Source: Budorcas taxicolor
Taxonomy: Eukaryota; Chordata; Mammalia; Artiodactyla; Bovidae
Assembly (NCBI RefSeq): GCF_023091745.1
Contig: NW_026291817.1
Location: 682,001 to 746,000 of the forward strand
Length of the DNA: 64,000 nt
Reading direction: 5' to 3'
Positions 1 to 8,843 of this stretch are shown here, one piece after another. Position 1 is the stretch's first letter. Each line of letters opens with the position of its first letter. The notes under the pieces are model-generated. The model saw only the letters and a list, made by a program, of their open reading frames with translations. It ran no database searches and had not been told where the DNA came from. The position numbers and the translations under genes are program-made.

Positions 1-188
1 GACGAGCCGGTTAAGGGAAAAGAGGTTCCTCTGGAATGGACTGAGACATCTGGGGGACTCTTGGAATGGTGGCACGACCCTGGAGTTCCTCTCGCCGTTC
101 CTGTTGAGAGGGCCTCCTCTTGAGATGCGACGGGAAGGCCGGGAACTCTTTCCCGACGAAGCAGGGAAAGGATCCCTCATCTCGAGCT

Positions 189-205
189 ACGAGGCGGAAA
201 CGGGG
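189..205 (+). other. CENP-B box-like half motif
   Basis: Aligned to the 17 bp CENP-B box (YTTCGTTGGAARCGGGA), this site matches the right side well (GGAAACGGG at 196-204) but lacks the left TTCG. Six of the nine bases regarded as essential for binding agree (G5, A10 and CGGG at 13-16). The half motif is kept in nearly all monomers, with variants GAGGGGGAAAC in U2, U3 and U7 and GAGGAGGAAAC in U30. Without the TTCG half, strong CENP-B binding is not expected, so this is either a decayed or never-complete box, or chance in GC-rich DNA. Confidence 0.4.
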
Positions 206-333
206 CTCCTCTGGATGTGGGCGGGACCCTCGTGATTCCTCTCGAGTGGAGACGGGTATGTCGGGGAACTTCTTGATTTGCACCAAGGGTGTGAAGGACC
301 CTTTCGAAGTTCCAGAGGTGAGGTGTGATCAGC

Positions 334-426
334 CTCGAGACGCCTCAGCGGAAATGGGCCTCATCTCGCCTGGAGGGGAGAACCTCCTGAATTTTCTCGA
401 GTTGCGGCAGGTCTTCTCGAGTTACG
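334..426. repeat. Degenerate 31 bp subrepeats (three in a row)
   Basis: CTCG-containing anchors start at 334 (CTCGAGACG), 365 (CTCGCCTGG) and 396 (CTCGAGTTG), exactly 31 bp apart. The preceding CTCGAG at 241 lies 93 bp (3 x 31) upstream. The next anchor at 416 follows after only 20 bp, which suggests a loss of about 11 bp from one subunit. A 31 bp ancestral unit is known for the related bovine satellite, so the monomer probably grew from a short repeat before the 816 bp unit was amplified. The phase is by eye. Confidence 0.7.
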
Positions 427-528
427 ACGGGGACCTCAGGGACCCGCTCTGGTGGCCTCAGGAAAGGCCAGTCCCCATGCGAGTTGCTAGGGGACCTCTC
501 GGGATTCCTCTCCCGTCCATGCCGGGGC

Positions 529-694
529 CTCAGTCCTTGTGTGGAGTCGGGGCCGGAACCTGAGGATTCCTCTCCAGTGTTGCCATGGATCTTGGGGTGC
601 TTCTGAGTCTCCCCAGGGGAGTCAGGCCTCGTCTCGAGTGGGGGCATGCACGTGCGCTTTCCTCCCGAGCTGCAGCAGTAGTGTCACGCTTCCT
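529..694. repeat. Degenerate 31 bp subrepeats (second series)
   Basis: Related anchors occur at 529 (CTCAG), 560 (CTGAGG), 572 (CTCCAG), 603 (CTGAGTC), 633 (CTCGAG) and 664 (CCCGAG). Spacings are 31 (529-560), 31 (572-603), 30 and 31. The 12 bp step between 560 and 572 breaks the phase. The stretch CTCGAGTGGGGG at 633 resembles CTCGAGTGGAGA at 241. This supports the same ancestral short repeat in the second half of the monomer, more diverged than in the first series. Confidence 0.6.
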
Positions 695-783
695 GGCACG
701 TGGATCAAGGGATCTGTGGCTTTCCCTCGAGGCTGTCCCTCGAGGCTTTCCCACGAGGCTTTCCCACAGGGCTGTGCCACGTG
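649..783. promoter_or_regulatory. Three CACGTG palindromes (E-box cores)
   Basis: CACGTG occurs at 649-654 (inside GCATGCACGTGC), 697-702 and 778-783 in U1 and at matching places in nearly every monomer. It is the core site for MYC/MAX, USF and related bHLH-zip factors when its central CpG is unmethylated. Exceptions are single-base losses such as CATGTG at ~16198, ~19461, ~46464 and ~54619. No TATA box or initiator is evident, so calling it regulatory is speculative; the sites themselves are plainly present. Confidence 0.4.
724..775. repeat. 13 bp minisatellite, four tandem copies per monomer
   Basis: Four consecutive 13-mers, with no spacer, are visible: CCCTCGAGGCTGT, CCCTCGAGGCTTT, CCCACGAGGCTTT and CCCACAGGGCTGT (724, 737, 750, 763). 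The block recurs in all monomers. Copy-specific changes include CTCAAGG (7256, 11335, 19492), CTCCAGG (~13791, ~15423), GAGGATTTC (47245, 48877, 56214, 60291) and GAAGCTTTC (26044, 28492). In U16 (~12959-12985) the block is scrambled and one base shorter. Being short and direct, it is a local hotspot for slippage. Confidence 0.85.
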
Positions 784-3700
784 CCACCTTGGTGTGAGTC
801 GATCCTCGGCGTGAAAGACGAGCCGGTGAAGGGAAAAGAGGTTCCTCTGGAATGGACTGAGACATCTGGGGGACTCTTGGAATGGTGGCACGACCCTGGA
901 GTTCCTCTCGCCGTTCCTGTTGAGAGGGCCTCCTCTTGAGATGCGACGGGAACGCCGGGAACTCTTTCCCGACGAAGCAGGGAAAGGATCCCTCATCTCG
1001 AGCTACGAGGGGGAAACGGGGCTCCTCTGGATGTGGGCGGGACCCTCGTGATTCCTCTCGAGTGGAGACGGGTATGTCGGGGAACTTCTTGATTTGCACC
1101 AAGGGTGTGAAGGAGCCTTTCGAAGTTCCAGAGGGGAGGTGTGATCAGCCTCGAGACGCCTCAGCGGAAATGGGCCTCATCTCGCCTGGAGGGGAGAACC
1201 TCCTGGATTTTCTCGAGTTGCGGCAGGTCTTCCCGAGTTACGACGGGGACCTCAGGGACCCGCTCTGGTGGCCTCAGGAAAGGCCAGTCCCCATGCGAGT
1301 TGCTAGGGGACCTCTCGGGATTCCTCTCCCGTCCATGCCGGGGCCTCAGTCCTTGTGTGGAGTCGGGGCCGGAACCTGAGGATTCCTCTCCAGTGTTGCC
1401 ATGGATCTTGGGGTGCTTCTGAGTCTCCCCAGGGGAGTCAGGCCTCGTCTCGAGTGGGGGCATGCACGTGCGCTTTCCTCCCGAGCTGCAGCAGTAGTGT
1501 CATGCTTCCTGTCACGTGGATCAAGGGATCTGTGGCTTTCCCTCGAGGCTGTCCCTCGAGCCTTTCCCACGAGGCTTTCCCACAGGGCTGTGCCACGTGC
1601 CACCTTGGTGTGAGTCGATCCTCGGCGTGAAAGACGAGCCGGTGAAGGGAAAAGAGGTTCCTCTGGAATGGACTGAGACATCTGGGGGACTCTTGGAATG
1701 GTGGCACGACCCTGGAGTTCCTCTCGCCGTTCCTGTTGAGAGGGCCTCCTCTTGAGATGCGACGGGAACGCCGGGAACTCTTTCCCGACGAAGCAGGGAA
1801 AGGATCCCTCATCTCGAGCTACGAGGGGGAAACGGGGCTCCTCTGGATGTGGGCGGGACGCTCGTGATTCCTCTCGAGTGGAGACGGGTATGTCGGGGAA
1901 CTTCTTGATTTGCACCAAGGGTGTGAAGGAGCCTTTCGAAGTTCCAGAGGGGAGGTGTGATCAGCCTCGAGACGCCTCAGCGGAAATGGGCCTCATCTCG
2001 CCTGGAGGGGAGAACCTCCTGGATTTTCTCGAGTTGCGGCAGGTCTTCCCGAGTTACGACGGGGACCTCAGGGACCCGCTCTGGTGGCCTCAGGAAAGGC
2101 CAGTCCCCATGCTAGTTGCTAGGGGACCTCTCGGGATTCCTCTCCCGTCCATGCCGGGGCCTCAGTCCTTGTGTGGAGTCGGGGCCGGAACCTGAGGATT
2201 CCTCTCCAGTGTTGCCATGGATCTTGGGGTGCTTCTGAGTCTCCCCAGGGGAGTCAGGCCTCGTCTCGAGTGGGGGCATGCACGTGCGCTTTCCTCCCGA
2301 GCTGCAGCAGTAGTGTCACGCTTCCTGTCACGTGGATCAAGGGATCTGTGGCTTTCCCTCGAGGCTGTCCCTCGAGGCTTTCCCACGAGGCTTTCCCACA
2401 GGGCTGTGCCACGTGCCACCTTGGTGTGAGTCGATCCTCGGCGTGAAAGACGAGCCGGTGAAGGGAAAAGAGGTTCCTCTGGAATGGACTGAGACATCTG
2501 GGGGACTCTTGGAATTGTGGCACGACCCTGGAGTTCCTCTCGCCGTTCCTGTTGAGAGGGCCTCCTCTTGAGAGGCGACGGGAACGCCGGGAACTCTTTC
2601 CCGACGAAGCAGGGAAAGGATCCCTCATCTCGAGCTACGAGGCGGAAACGGGGCTCCTCTGGATGTGGGCGGGACCCTCGTGATTCCTCTCGAGTGGAGA
2701 CGGGTATGTCGGGGAACTTCTTGATTTGCACCAAGGGTGTGAAGGAGCCTTTCGAAGTTCCAGAGGGGAGGTGTGATCAGCCTCGAGACGCCTCAGCGGA
2801 AATGGGCCTCATCTCGCCTGGAGGGGAGAACCTCCTGGATTTTCTCGAGTTGCGGCAGGTCTTCCCGAGTTACGACGGGGACCTCAGGGACCCGCTCTGG
2901 TGGCCTCAGGAAAGGCCAGTCCCCATGCGAGTTGCTAGGGGACCTCTCGGGATTCCTCTCCCGTCCATGCCGGGGCCTCAGTCCTTGTGTGGAGTCGGGG
3001 CCGGAACCTGAGGATTCCTCTCCAGTGTTGCCATGGATCTTGGGGTGCTTCTGAGTCTCCCCAGGGGAGTCAGGCCTCGTCTCGAGTGGGGGCATGCACG
3101 TGCGCTTTCCTCCCGAGCTGCAGCAGTAGTGTCACGCTTCCTGTCACGTGGATCAAGGGATCTGTGGCTTTCCCTCGAGGCTGTCCCTCGAGGCTTTCCC
3201 ACGAGGCTTTCCCACAGGGCTGTGCCACGTGCCACCTTGGTGTGAGTCGATCCTCGGCGTGAAAGACGAGCCGGTTAAGGGAAAAGAGGTTCCTCTGGAA
3301 TGGACTGAGACATCTGGGGGACTCTTGGAATGGTGGCACGACCCTGGAGTTCCTCTCGCCGTTCCTGTTGAGAGGGCCTCCTCTTGAGATGCGACGGGAA
3401 GGCCGGGAACTCTTTCCCGACGAAGCAGGGAAAGGATCCCTCATCTCGAGCTACGAGGCGGAAACGGGGCTCCTCTGGATGTGGGCGGGACCCTCGTGAT
3501 TCCTCTCGAGTGGAGACGGGTATGTCGGGGAACTTCTTGATTTGCACCAAGGGTGTGAAGGACCCTTTCGAAGTTCCAGAGGTGAGGTGTGATCAGCCTC
3601 GAGACGCCTCAGCGGAAATGGGCCTCATCTCGCCTGGAGGGGAGAACCTCCTGAATTTTCTCGAGTTGCGGCAGGTCTTCTCGAGTTACGACGGGGACCT

Positions 3701-5579
3701 CAGGGACCCGCTCTGGTGGCCTCAGGAAAGGCCAGTCCCCATGCGAGTTGCTAGGGGACCTCTCGGGATTCCTCTCCCGTCCATGCCGGGGCCTCAGTCC
3801 TTGTGTGGAGTCGGGGCCGGAACCTGAGGATTCCTCTCCAGTGTTGCCATGGATCTTGGGGTGCTTCTGAGTCTCCCCAGGGGAGTCAGGCCTCGTCTCG
3901 AGTGGGGGCATGCACGTGCGCTTTCCTCCCGAGCTGCAGCAGTAGTGTCACGCTTCCTGGCACGTGGATCAAGGGATCTGTGGCTTTCCCTCGAGGCTGT
4001 CCCTCGAGGCTTTCCCACGAGGCTTTCCCACAGGGCTGTGCCACGTGCCACCTTGGTGTGAGTCGATCCTCGGCGTGAAAGACGAGCCGGTGAAGGGAAA
4101 AGAGGTTCCTCTGGAATGGACTGAGACATCTGGGGGACTCTTGGAATGGTGGCACGACCCTGGAGTTCCTCTCGCCGTTCCTGTTGAGAGGGCCTCCTCT
4201 TGAGATGCGACGGGAACGCCGGGAACTCTTTCCCGACGAAGCAGGGAAAGGATCCCTCATCTCGAGCTACGAGGCGGAAACGGGGCTCCTCTGGATGTGG
4301 GCGGGACCCTCGTGATTCCTCTCGAGTGGAGACGGGTATGTCGGGGAACTTCTTGATTTGCACCAAGGGTGTGAAGGAGCCTTTCGAAGTTCCAGAGGGG
4401 AGGTGTGATCAGCCTCGAGACGCCTCAGCGGAAATGGGCCTCATCTCGCCTGGAGGGGAGAACCTCCTGGATTTTCTCGAGTTGCGGCAGGTCTTCCCGA
4501 GTTACGACGGGGACCTCAGGGACCCGCTCTGGTGGCCTCAGGAAAGGCCAGTCCCCATGCGAGTTGCTAGGGGACCTCTCGGGATTCCTCTCCCGTCCAT
4601 GCCGGGGCCTCAGTCCTTGTGTGGAGTCGGGGCCGGAACCTGAGGATTCCTCTCCAGTGTTGCCATGGATCTTGGGGTGCTTCTGAGTCTCCCCAGGGGA
4701 GTCAGGCCTCGTCTCGAGTGGGGGCATGCACGTGCGCTTTCCTCCCGAGCTGCAGCAGTAGTGTCATGCTTCCTGTCACGTGGATCAAGGGATCTGTGGC
4801 TTTCCCTCGAGGCTGTCCCTCGAGGCTTTCCCACGAGGCTTTCCCACAGGGCTGTGCCACGTGCCACCTTGGTGTGAGTCGATCCTCGGCGTGAAAGACG
4901 AGCCGGTGAAGGGAAAAGAGGTTCCTCTGGAATGGACTGAGACATCTGGGGGACTCTTGGAATGGTGGCACGACCCTGGAGTTCCTCTCGCCGTTCCTGT
5001 TGAGAGGGCCTCCTCTTGAGATGCGACGGGAACGCCGGGAACTCTTTCCCGACGAAGCAGGGAAAGGATCCCTCATCTCGAGCTACGAGGGGGAAACGGG
5101 GCTCCTCTGGATGTGGGCGGGACGCTCGTGATTCCTCTCGAGTGGAGACGGGTATGTCGGGGAACTTCTTGATTTGCACCAAGGGTGTGAAGGAGCCTTT
5201 CGAAGTTCCAGAGGGGAGGTGTGATCAGCCTCGAGACGCCTCAGCGGAAATGGGCCTCATCTCGCCTGGAGGGGAGAACCTCCTGGATTTTCTCGAGTTG
5301 CGGCAGGTCTTCCCGAGTTACGACGGGGACCTCAGGGACCCGCTCTGGTGGCCTCAGGAAAGGCCAGTCCCCATGCGAGTTGCTAGGGGACCTCTCGGGA
5401 TTCCTCTCCCGTCCATGCCGGGGCCTCAGTCCTTGTGTGGAGTCGGGGCCGGAACCTGAGGATTCCTCTCCAGTGTTGCCATGGATCTTGGGGTGCTTCT
5501 GAGTCTCCCCAGGGGAGTCAGTCCTCGTCTCGAGTGGGGGCATGCACGTGCGCTTTCCTCCCGAGCTGCAGCAGTAGTG

Positions 5580-8500
5580 TGACGCTTCCTGTCACGTGGA
5601 TCAAGGGATCTGTGGCTTTCCCTCGAGGCTGTCCCTCGAGGCTTTCCCACGAGGCTTTCCCACAAGGCTGTGCCACGTGCCACCTTGGTGTGAGTCGATC
5701 TTCGGCGTGAAAGACGAGCCGGTGAAGGGAAAAGAGGTTCCTCTGGAATGGACTGAGACATCTGGGGGACTCTTGCAATGGTGGCACGACCCTGGAGTTC
5801 CTCTCGCCGTTCCTGTTGAGAGGGCCTCCTCTTGAGATGCGACGGGAACGCCGGGAACTCTTTCCCGACGAAGCAGGGAAAGGATCCCTCATCTCGAGCT
5901 ACGAGGCGGAAACGGGGCTCCTCTGGATGTGGGCGGGACCCTCGTGATTCCTCTCGAGTGGAGACGGCTATGTCGGGGAACTTCTTGATTTGCACCAAGG
6001 GTGTGAAGGAGCCTTTCGAAGTTCCAGAGGGGAGGTGTGATCAGCCTCGAGACGCCTCAGCGGAAATGGGCCTCATCTCGCCTGGAGGGGAGAACCTCCT
6101 GGATTTTCTCGAGTTGCGGCAGGTCTTCTCGAGTTACGACGGGGACCTCAGGGACCCGCTCTGGTGGCCTCAGGAAAGGCCAGTCCCCATGCGAGTTGCT
6201 AGGGGACCTCTCGGGATTCCTCTCCCGTCCATGCCGGGGCCTCAGTCCTTGTGTGGAGTCGGGGCCGGAACCTGAGGATTCCTCTCCAGTGTTGCCATGG
6301 ATCTTGGGGTGCTTCTGAGTCTCCCCAGGGGAGTCAGGCCTCGTCTCGAGTGGGGGCATGCACGTGCGCTTTCCTCCCGAGCTGCAGCAGTAGTGTCACG
6401 CTTCCTGTCACGTGGATCAAGGGATCTGTGGCTTTCCCTCGAGGCTGTCCCTCGAGGCTTTCCCACGAGGCTTTCCCACAGGGCTGTGCCACGTGCCACC
6501 TTGGTGTGAGTCGATCCTCGGCGTGAAAGACGAGCCGGTGAAGGGAAAAGAGGTTCCTCTGGAATGGACTGAGACCTCTGGGGGACTCTTGGAATGGTGG
6601 CACGACCCTGGAGTTCCTCTCGCTGTTCCTGTTGAGAGGGCCTCCTCTTGAGATGCGACGGGAACGCCGGGAACTCTTTCCCGACGAAGCAGGGAAAGGA
6701 TCCCTCATCTCGAGCTACGAGGCGGAAACGGGGCTCCTCTGGATGTGGGCGGGACCCTCGTGATTCCTCTCGAGTGGAGACGGGTATGTCGGGGAACTTC
6801 TTGATTTGCACCAAGGGTGTGAAGGAGCCTTTCGAAGTTCCAGAGGGGAGGTGTGATCAGCCTCGAGACGCCTCAGCGGAAATGGGCCTCATCTCGCCTG
6901 GAGGGGAGAACCTCCTGGATTTTCTCGAGTTGCGGCAGGTCTTCCCGAGTTACGACGGGGACCTCAGGGACCCGCTCTGGTGGCCTCAGGAAAGGCCAGT
7001 CCCCATGCGAGTTGCTAGGGGACCTCTCGGGATTCCTCTCCCGTCCATGCCGGGGCCTCAGTCCTTGTGTGGAGTCGGGGCCGGAACCTGAGGATTCCTC
7101 TCCAGTGTTGCCATGGATCTTGGGGTGCTTCTGAGTCTCCCCAGGGGAGTCAGGCCTCGTCTCGAGTGGGGGCATGCACGTGCGCTTTCCTCCCGAGCTG
7201 CAGCAGTAGTGTGACGCTTCCTGTCACGTGGATCAAGGGATCTGTGGCTTTCCCTCAAGGCTGTCCCTCGAGGCTTTCCCACGAGGCTTTCCCACAAGGC
7301 TGTGCCACGTGCCACCTTGGTGTGAGTCGATCTTCGGCGTGAAAGACGAGCCGGTGAAGGGAAAAGAGGTTCCTCTGGAATGGACTGAGACATCTGGGGG
7401 ACTCTTGCAATGGTGGCACGACCCTGGAGTTCCTCTCGCCGTTCCTGTTGAGAGGGCCTCCTCTTGAGATGCGACGGGAACGCCGGGAACTCTTTCCCGA
7501 CGAAGCAGGGAAAGGATCCCTCATCTCAAGCTACGAGGCGGAAACGGGGCTCCTCTGGATGTGGGCGGGACCCTCGTGATTCCTCTCGAGTGGAGACGGC
7601 TATGTCGGGGAACTTCTTGATTTGCACCAAGGGTGTGAAGGAGCCTTTCGAAGTTCCAGAGGGGAGGTGTGATCAGCCTCGAGACGCCTCAGCAGAAATG
7701 GGCCTCATCTCGCCTGGAGGGGAGAACCTCCTGGATTTTCTCGAGTTGCGGCAGGTCTTCTCGAGTTACGACGGGGACCTCAGGGACCCGCTCTGGTGGC
7801 CTCAGGAAAGGCCAGTCCCCATGCGAGTTGCTGGGGACCTCTCGGGATTCCTCTCCCGTCCATGCCGGGGCCTCAGTCCTTGTGTGGAGTCGGGGCCGGA
7901 ACCTGAGGATTCCTCTCCAGTGTTGCCATGGATCTTGGGGTGCTTCTGAGTCTCCCCAGGGGAGTCAGGCCTCGTCTCGAGTGGGGGCATGCACGTGCGC
8001 TTTCCTCCCGAGCTGCAGCAGTAGTGTCACGCTTCCTGGCACGTGGATCAAGGGATCTGTGGCTTTCCCTCGAGGCTGTCCCTCGAGGCTTTCCCACGAG
8101 GCTTTCCCACAGGGCTGTGCCACGTGCCACCTTGGTGTGAGTCGATCCTCGGCGTGAAAGACGAGCCGGTGAAGGGAAAAGAGGTTCCTCTGGAATGGAC
8201 TGAGACCTCTGGGGGACTCTTGGAATGGTGGCACGACCCTGGAGTTCCTCTCGCTGTTCCTGTTGAGAGGGCCTCCTCTTGAGATGCGACGGGAACGCCG
8301 GGAACTCTTTCCCGACGAAGCAGGGAAAGGATCCCTCATCTCGAGCTACGAGGCGGAAACGGGGCTCCTCTGGATGTGGGCGGGACCCTCGTGATTCCTC
8401 TCGAGTGGAGACGGGTATGTCGGGGAACTTCTTGATTTGCACCAAGGGTGTGAAGGAGCCTTTCGAAGTTCCAGAGGGGAGGTGTGATCAGCCTCGAGAC

Positions 8501-8843
8501 GCCTCAGCGGAAATGGGCCTCATCTCGCCTGGAGGGGAGAACCTCCTGGATTTTCTCGAGTTGCGGCAGGTCTTCCCGAGTTACGACGGGGACCTCAGGG
8601 ACCCGCTCTGGTGGCCTCAGGAAAGGCCAGTCCCCATGCGAGTTGCTAGGGGACCTCTCGGGATTCCTCTCCCGTCCATGCCGGGGCCTCAGTCCTTGTG
8701 TGGAGTCGGGGCCGGAACCTGAGGATTCCTCTCCAGTGTTGCCATGGATCTTCGGGGGCTTCTGAGTCTCCCCAGGGGAGTCAGGCCTCGTCTCGAGTGG
8801 GGGCATGCACGTGCGCTTTCCTCCCGAGCTGCAGCAGTAGTGT
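5580..8843. repeat. Dimer higher-order repeat, ~1632 bp, two copies (U7 end to U11)
   Basis: Paired variants at a shift of 1632 then 1631 bp: GTGTGACGC (5579/7211), CACAAGGCTG (~5661/~7293), TCTTCGGCG (~5699/~7331), CTTGCAATGG (~5773/~7405), GACGGCTATG (~5964/~7596), GAGACCTCTG (~6570/~8201) and CGCTGTTCC (~6621/~8252). The shift falls by one because U10 lacks an A at ~7832 (TTGCTGGGGACC instead of TTGCTAGGGGACC), making it 815 bp. U11 ends with private changes (TTCGGGGGCTTC at ~8751). Confidence 0.8.

Larger units (their letters stand above)
1..816. repeat. Reference monomer U1 (internal anatomy)
   Basis: This copy is used to position internal features; they recur about every 816 bp. CTCGAG occurs eight times (181, 241, 334, 396, 416, 633, 726, 739). 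Single sites per monomer include GGATCC at 170, GCATGC at 644, CTGCAG at 670 and CCATGG at 584. A 31 bp-spaced series of related motifs runs through 334-426 and 529-694. A 13 bp tandem repeat lies at 724-775, three CACGTG palindromes at 649, 697 and 778, and a half CENP-B box at 189-205. U1 itself carries uncommon variants shared with U5: GGTTAAGGG at the start, GGAAGGCCGG at ~135 and CTGAATTTTC at ~387. The phase is arbitrary, set by the window edge; the biological start of a satellite monomer is undefined. Confidence 0.9.
1..5450. repeat. Four-monomer higher-order repeat (period 3264 bp), U1-U3 repeated as U5-U7
   Basis: U1 and U5 share three uncommon variants (GGTTAAGG at 9/3273, GGAAGGCC at ~135/~3399, CTGAATTTTC at ~387/~3651). 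U2 and U6 share TCATGCTTCC (~1500/~4764). U3 and U7 share GAGGGGGAAAC and GGGACGCTCG (~1858/~5122). All lie 3264 bp (4 x 816) apart. Correspondence ends before the U7 end variants at 5521-5701. Private differences (1561, 2111, and GAGGCGG against GAGGGGG at ~1008/~4272) show that the copies have since diverged. The left limit is cut by the window edge. Confidence 0.8.

Noticed and set aside
120..563. A 147-codon plus-strand frame beginning at TTG
   Set aside because: The start is non-ATG, no ribosome-binding or Kozak context is evident, and it overlaps other frames. It is broken in many copies by CCATGTGAG (a stop in this frame) and single-base deletions, so no selection for coding is apparent.
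241..816. G-quadruplex or telomere-like repeats
   Set aside because: Short G runs such as GTGGGGGC and CTGGGGGAC are isolated; no four closely spaced G runs and no TTAGGG series occur.
530..1102. A 190-codon open frame on the minus strand, repeated in most monomers, as a possible multicopy gene family
   Set aside because: It recurs with the satellite period and ends at a stop in each monomer. It is overlapped by equally long frames on the other strand and has arginine/proline/serine-rich composition expected from GC-rich DNA. No recognisable domain is present, and substitutions and indels ignore the frame.
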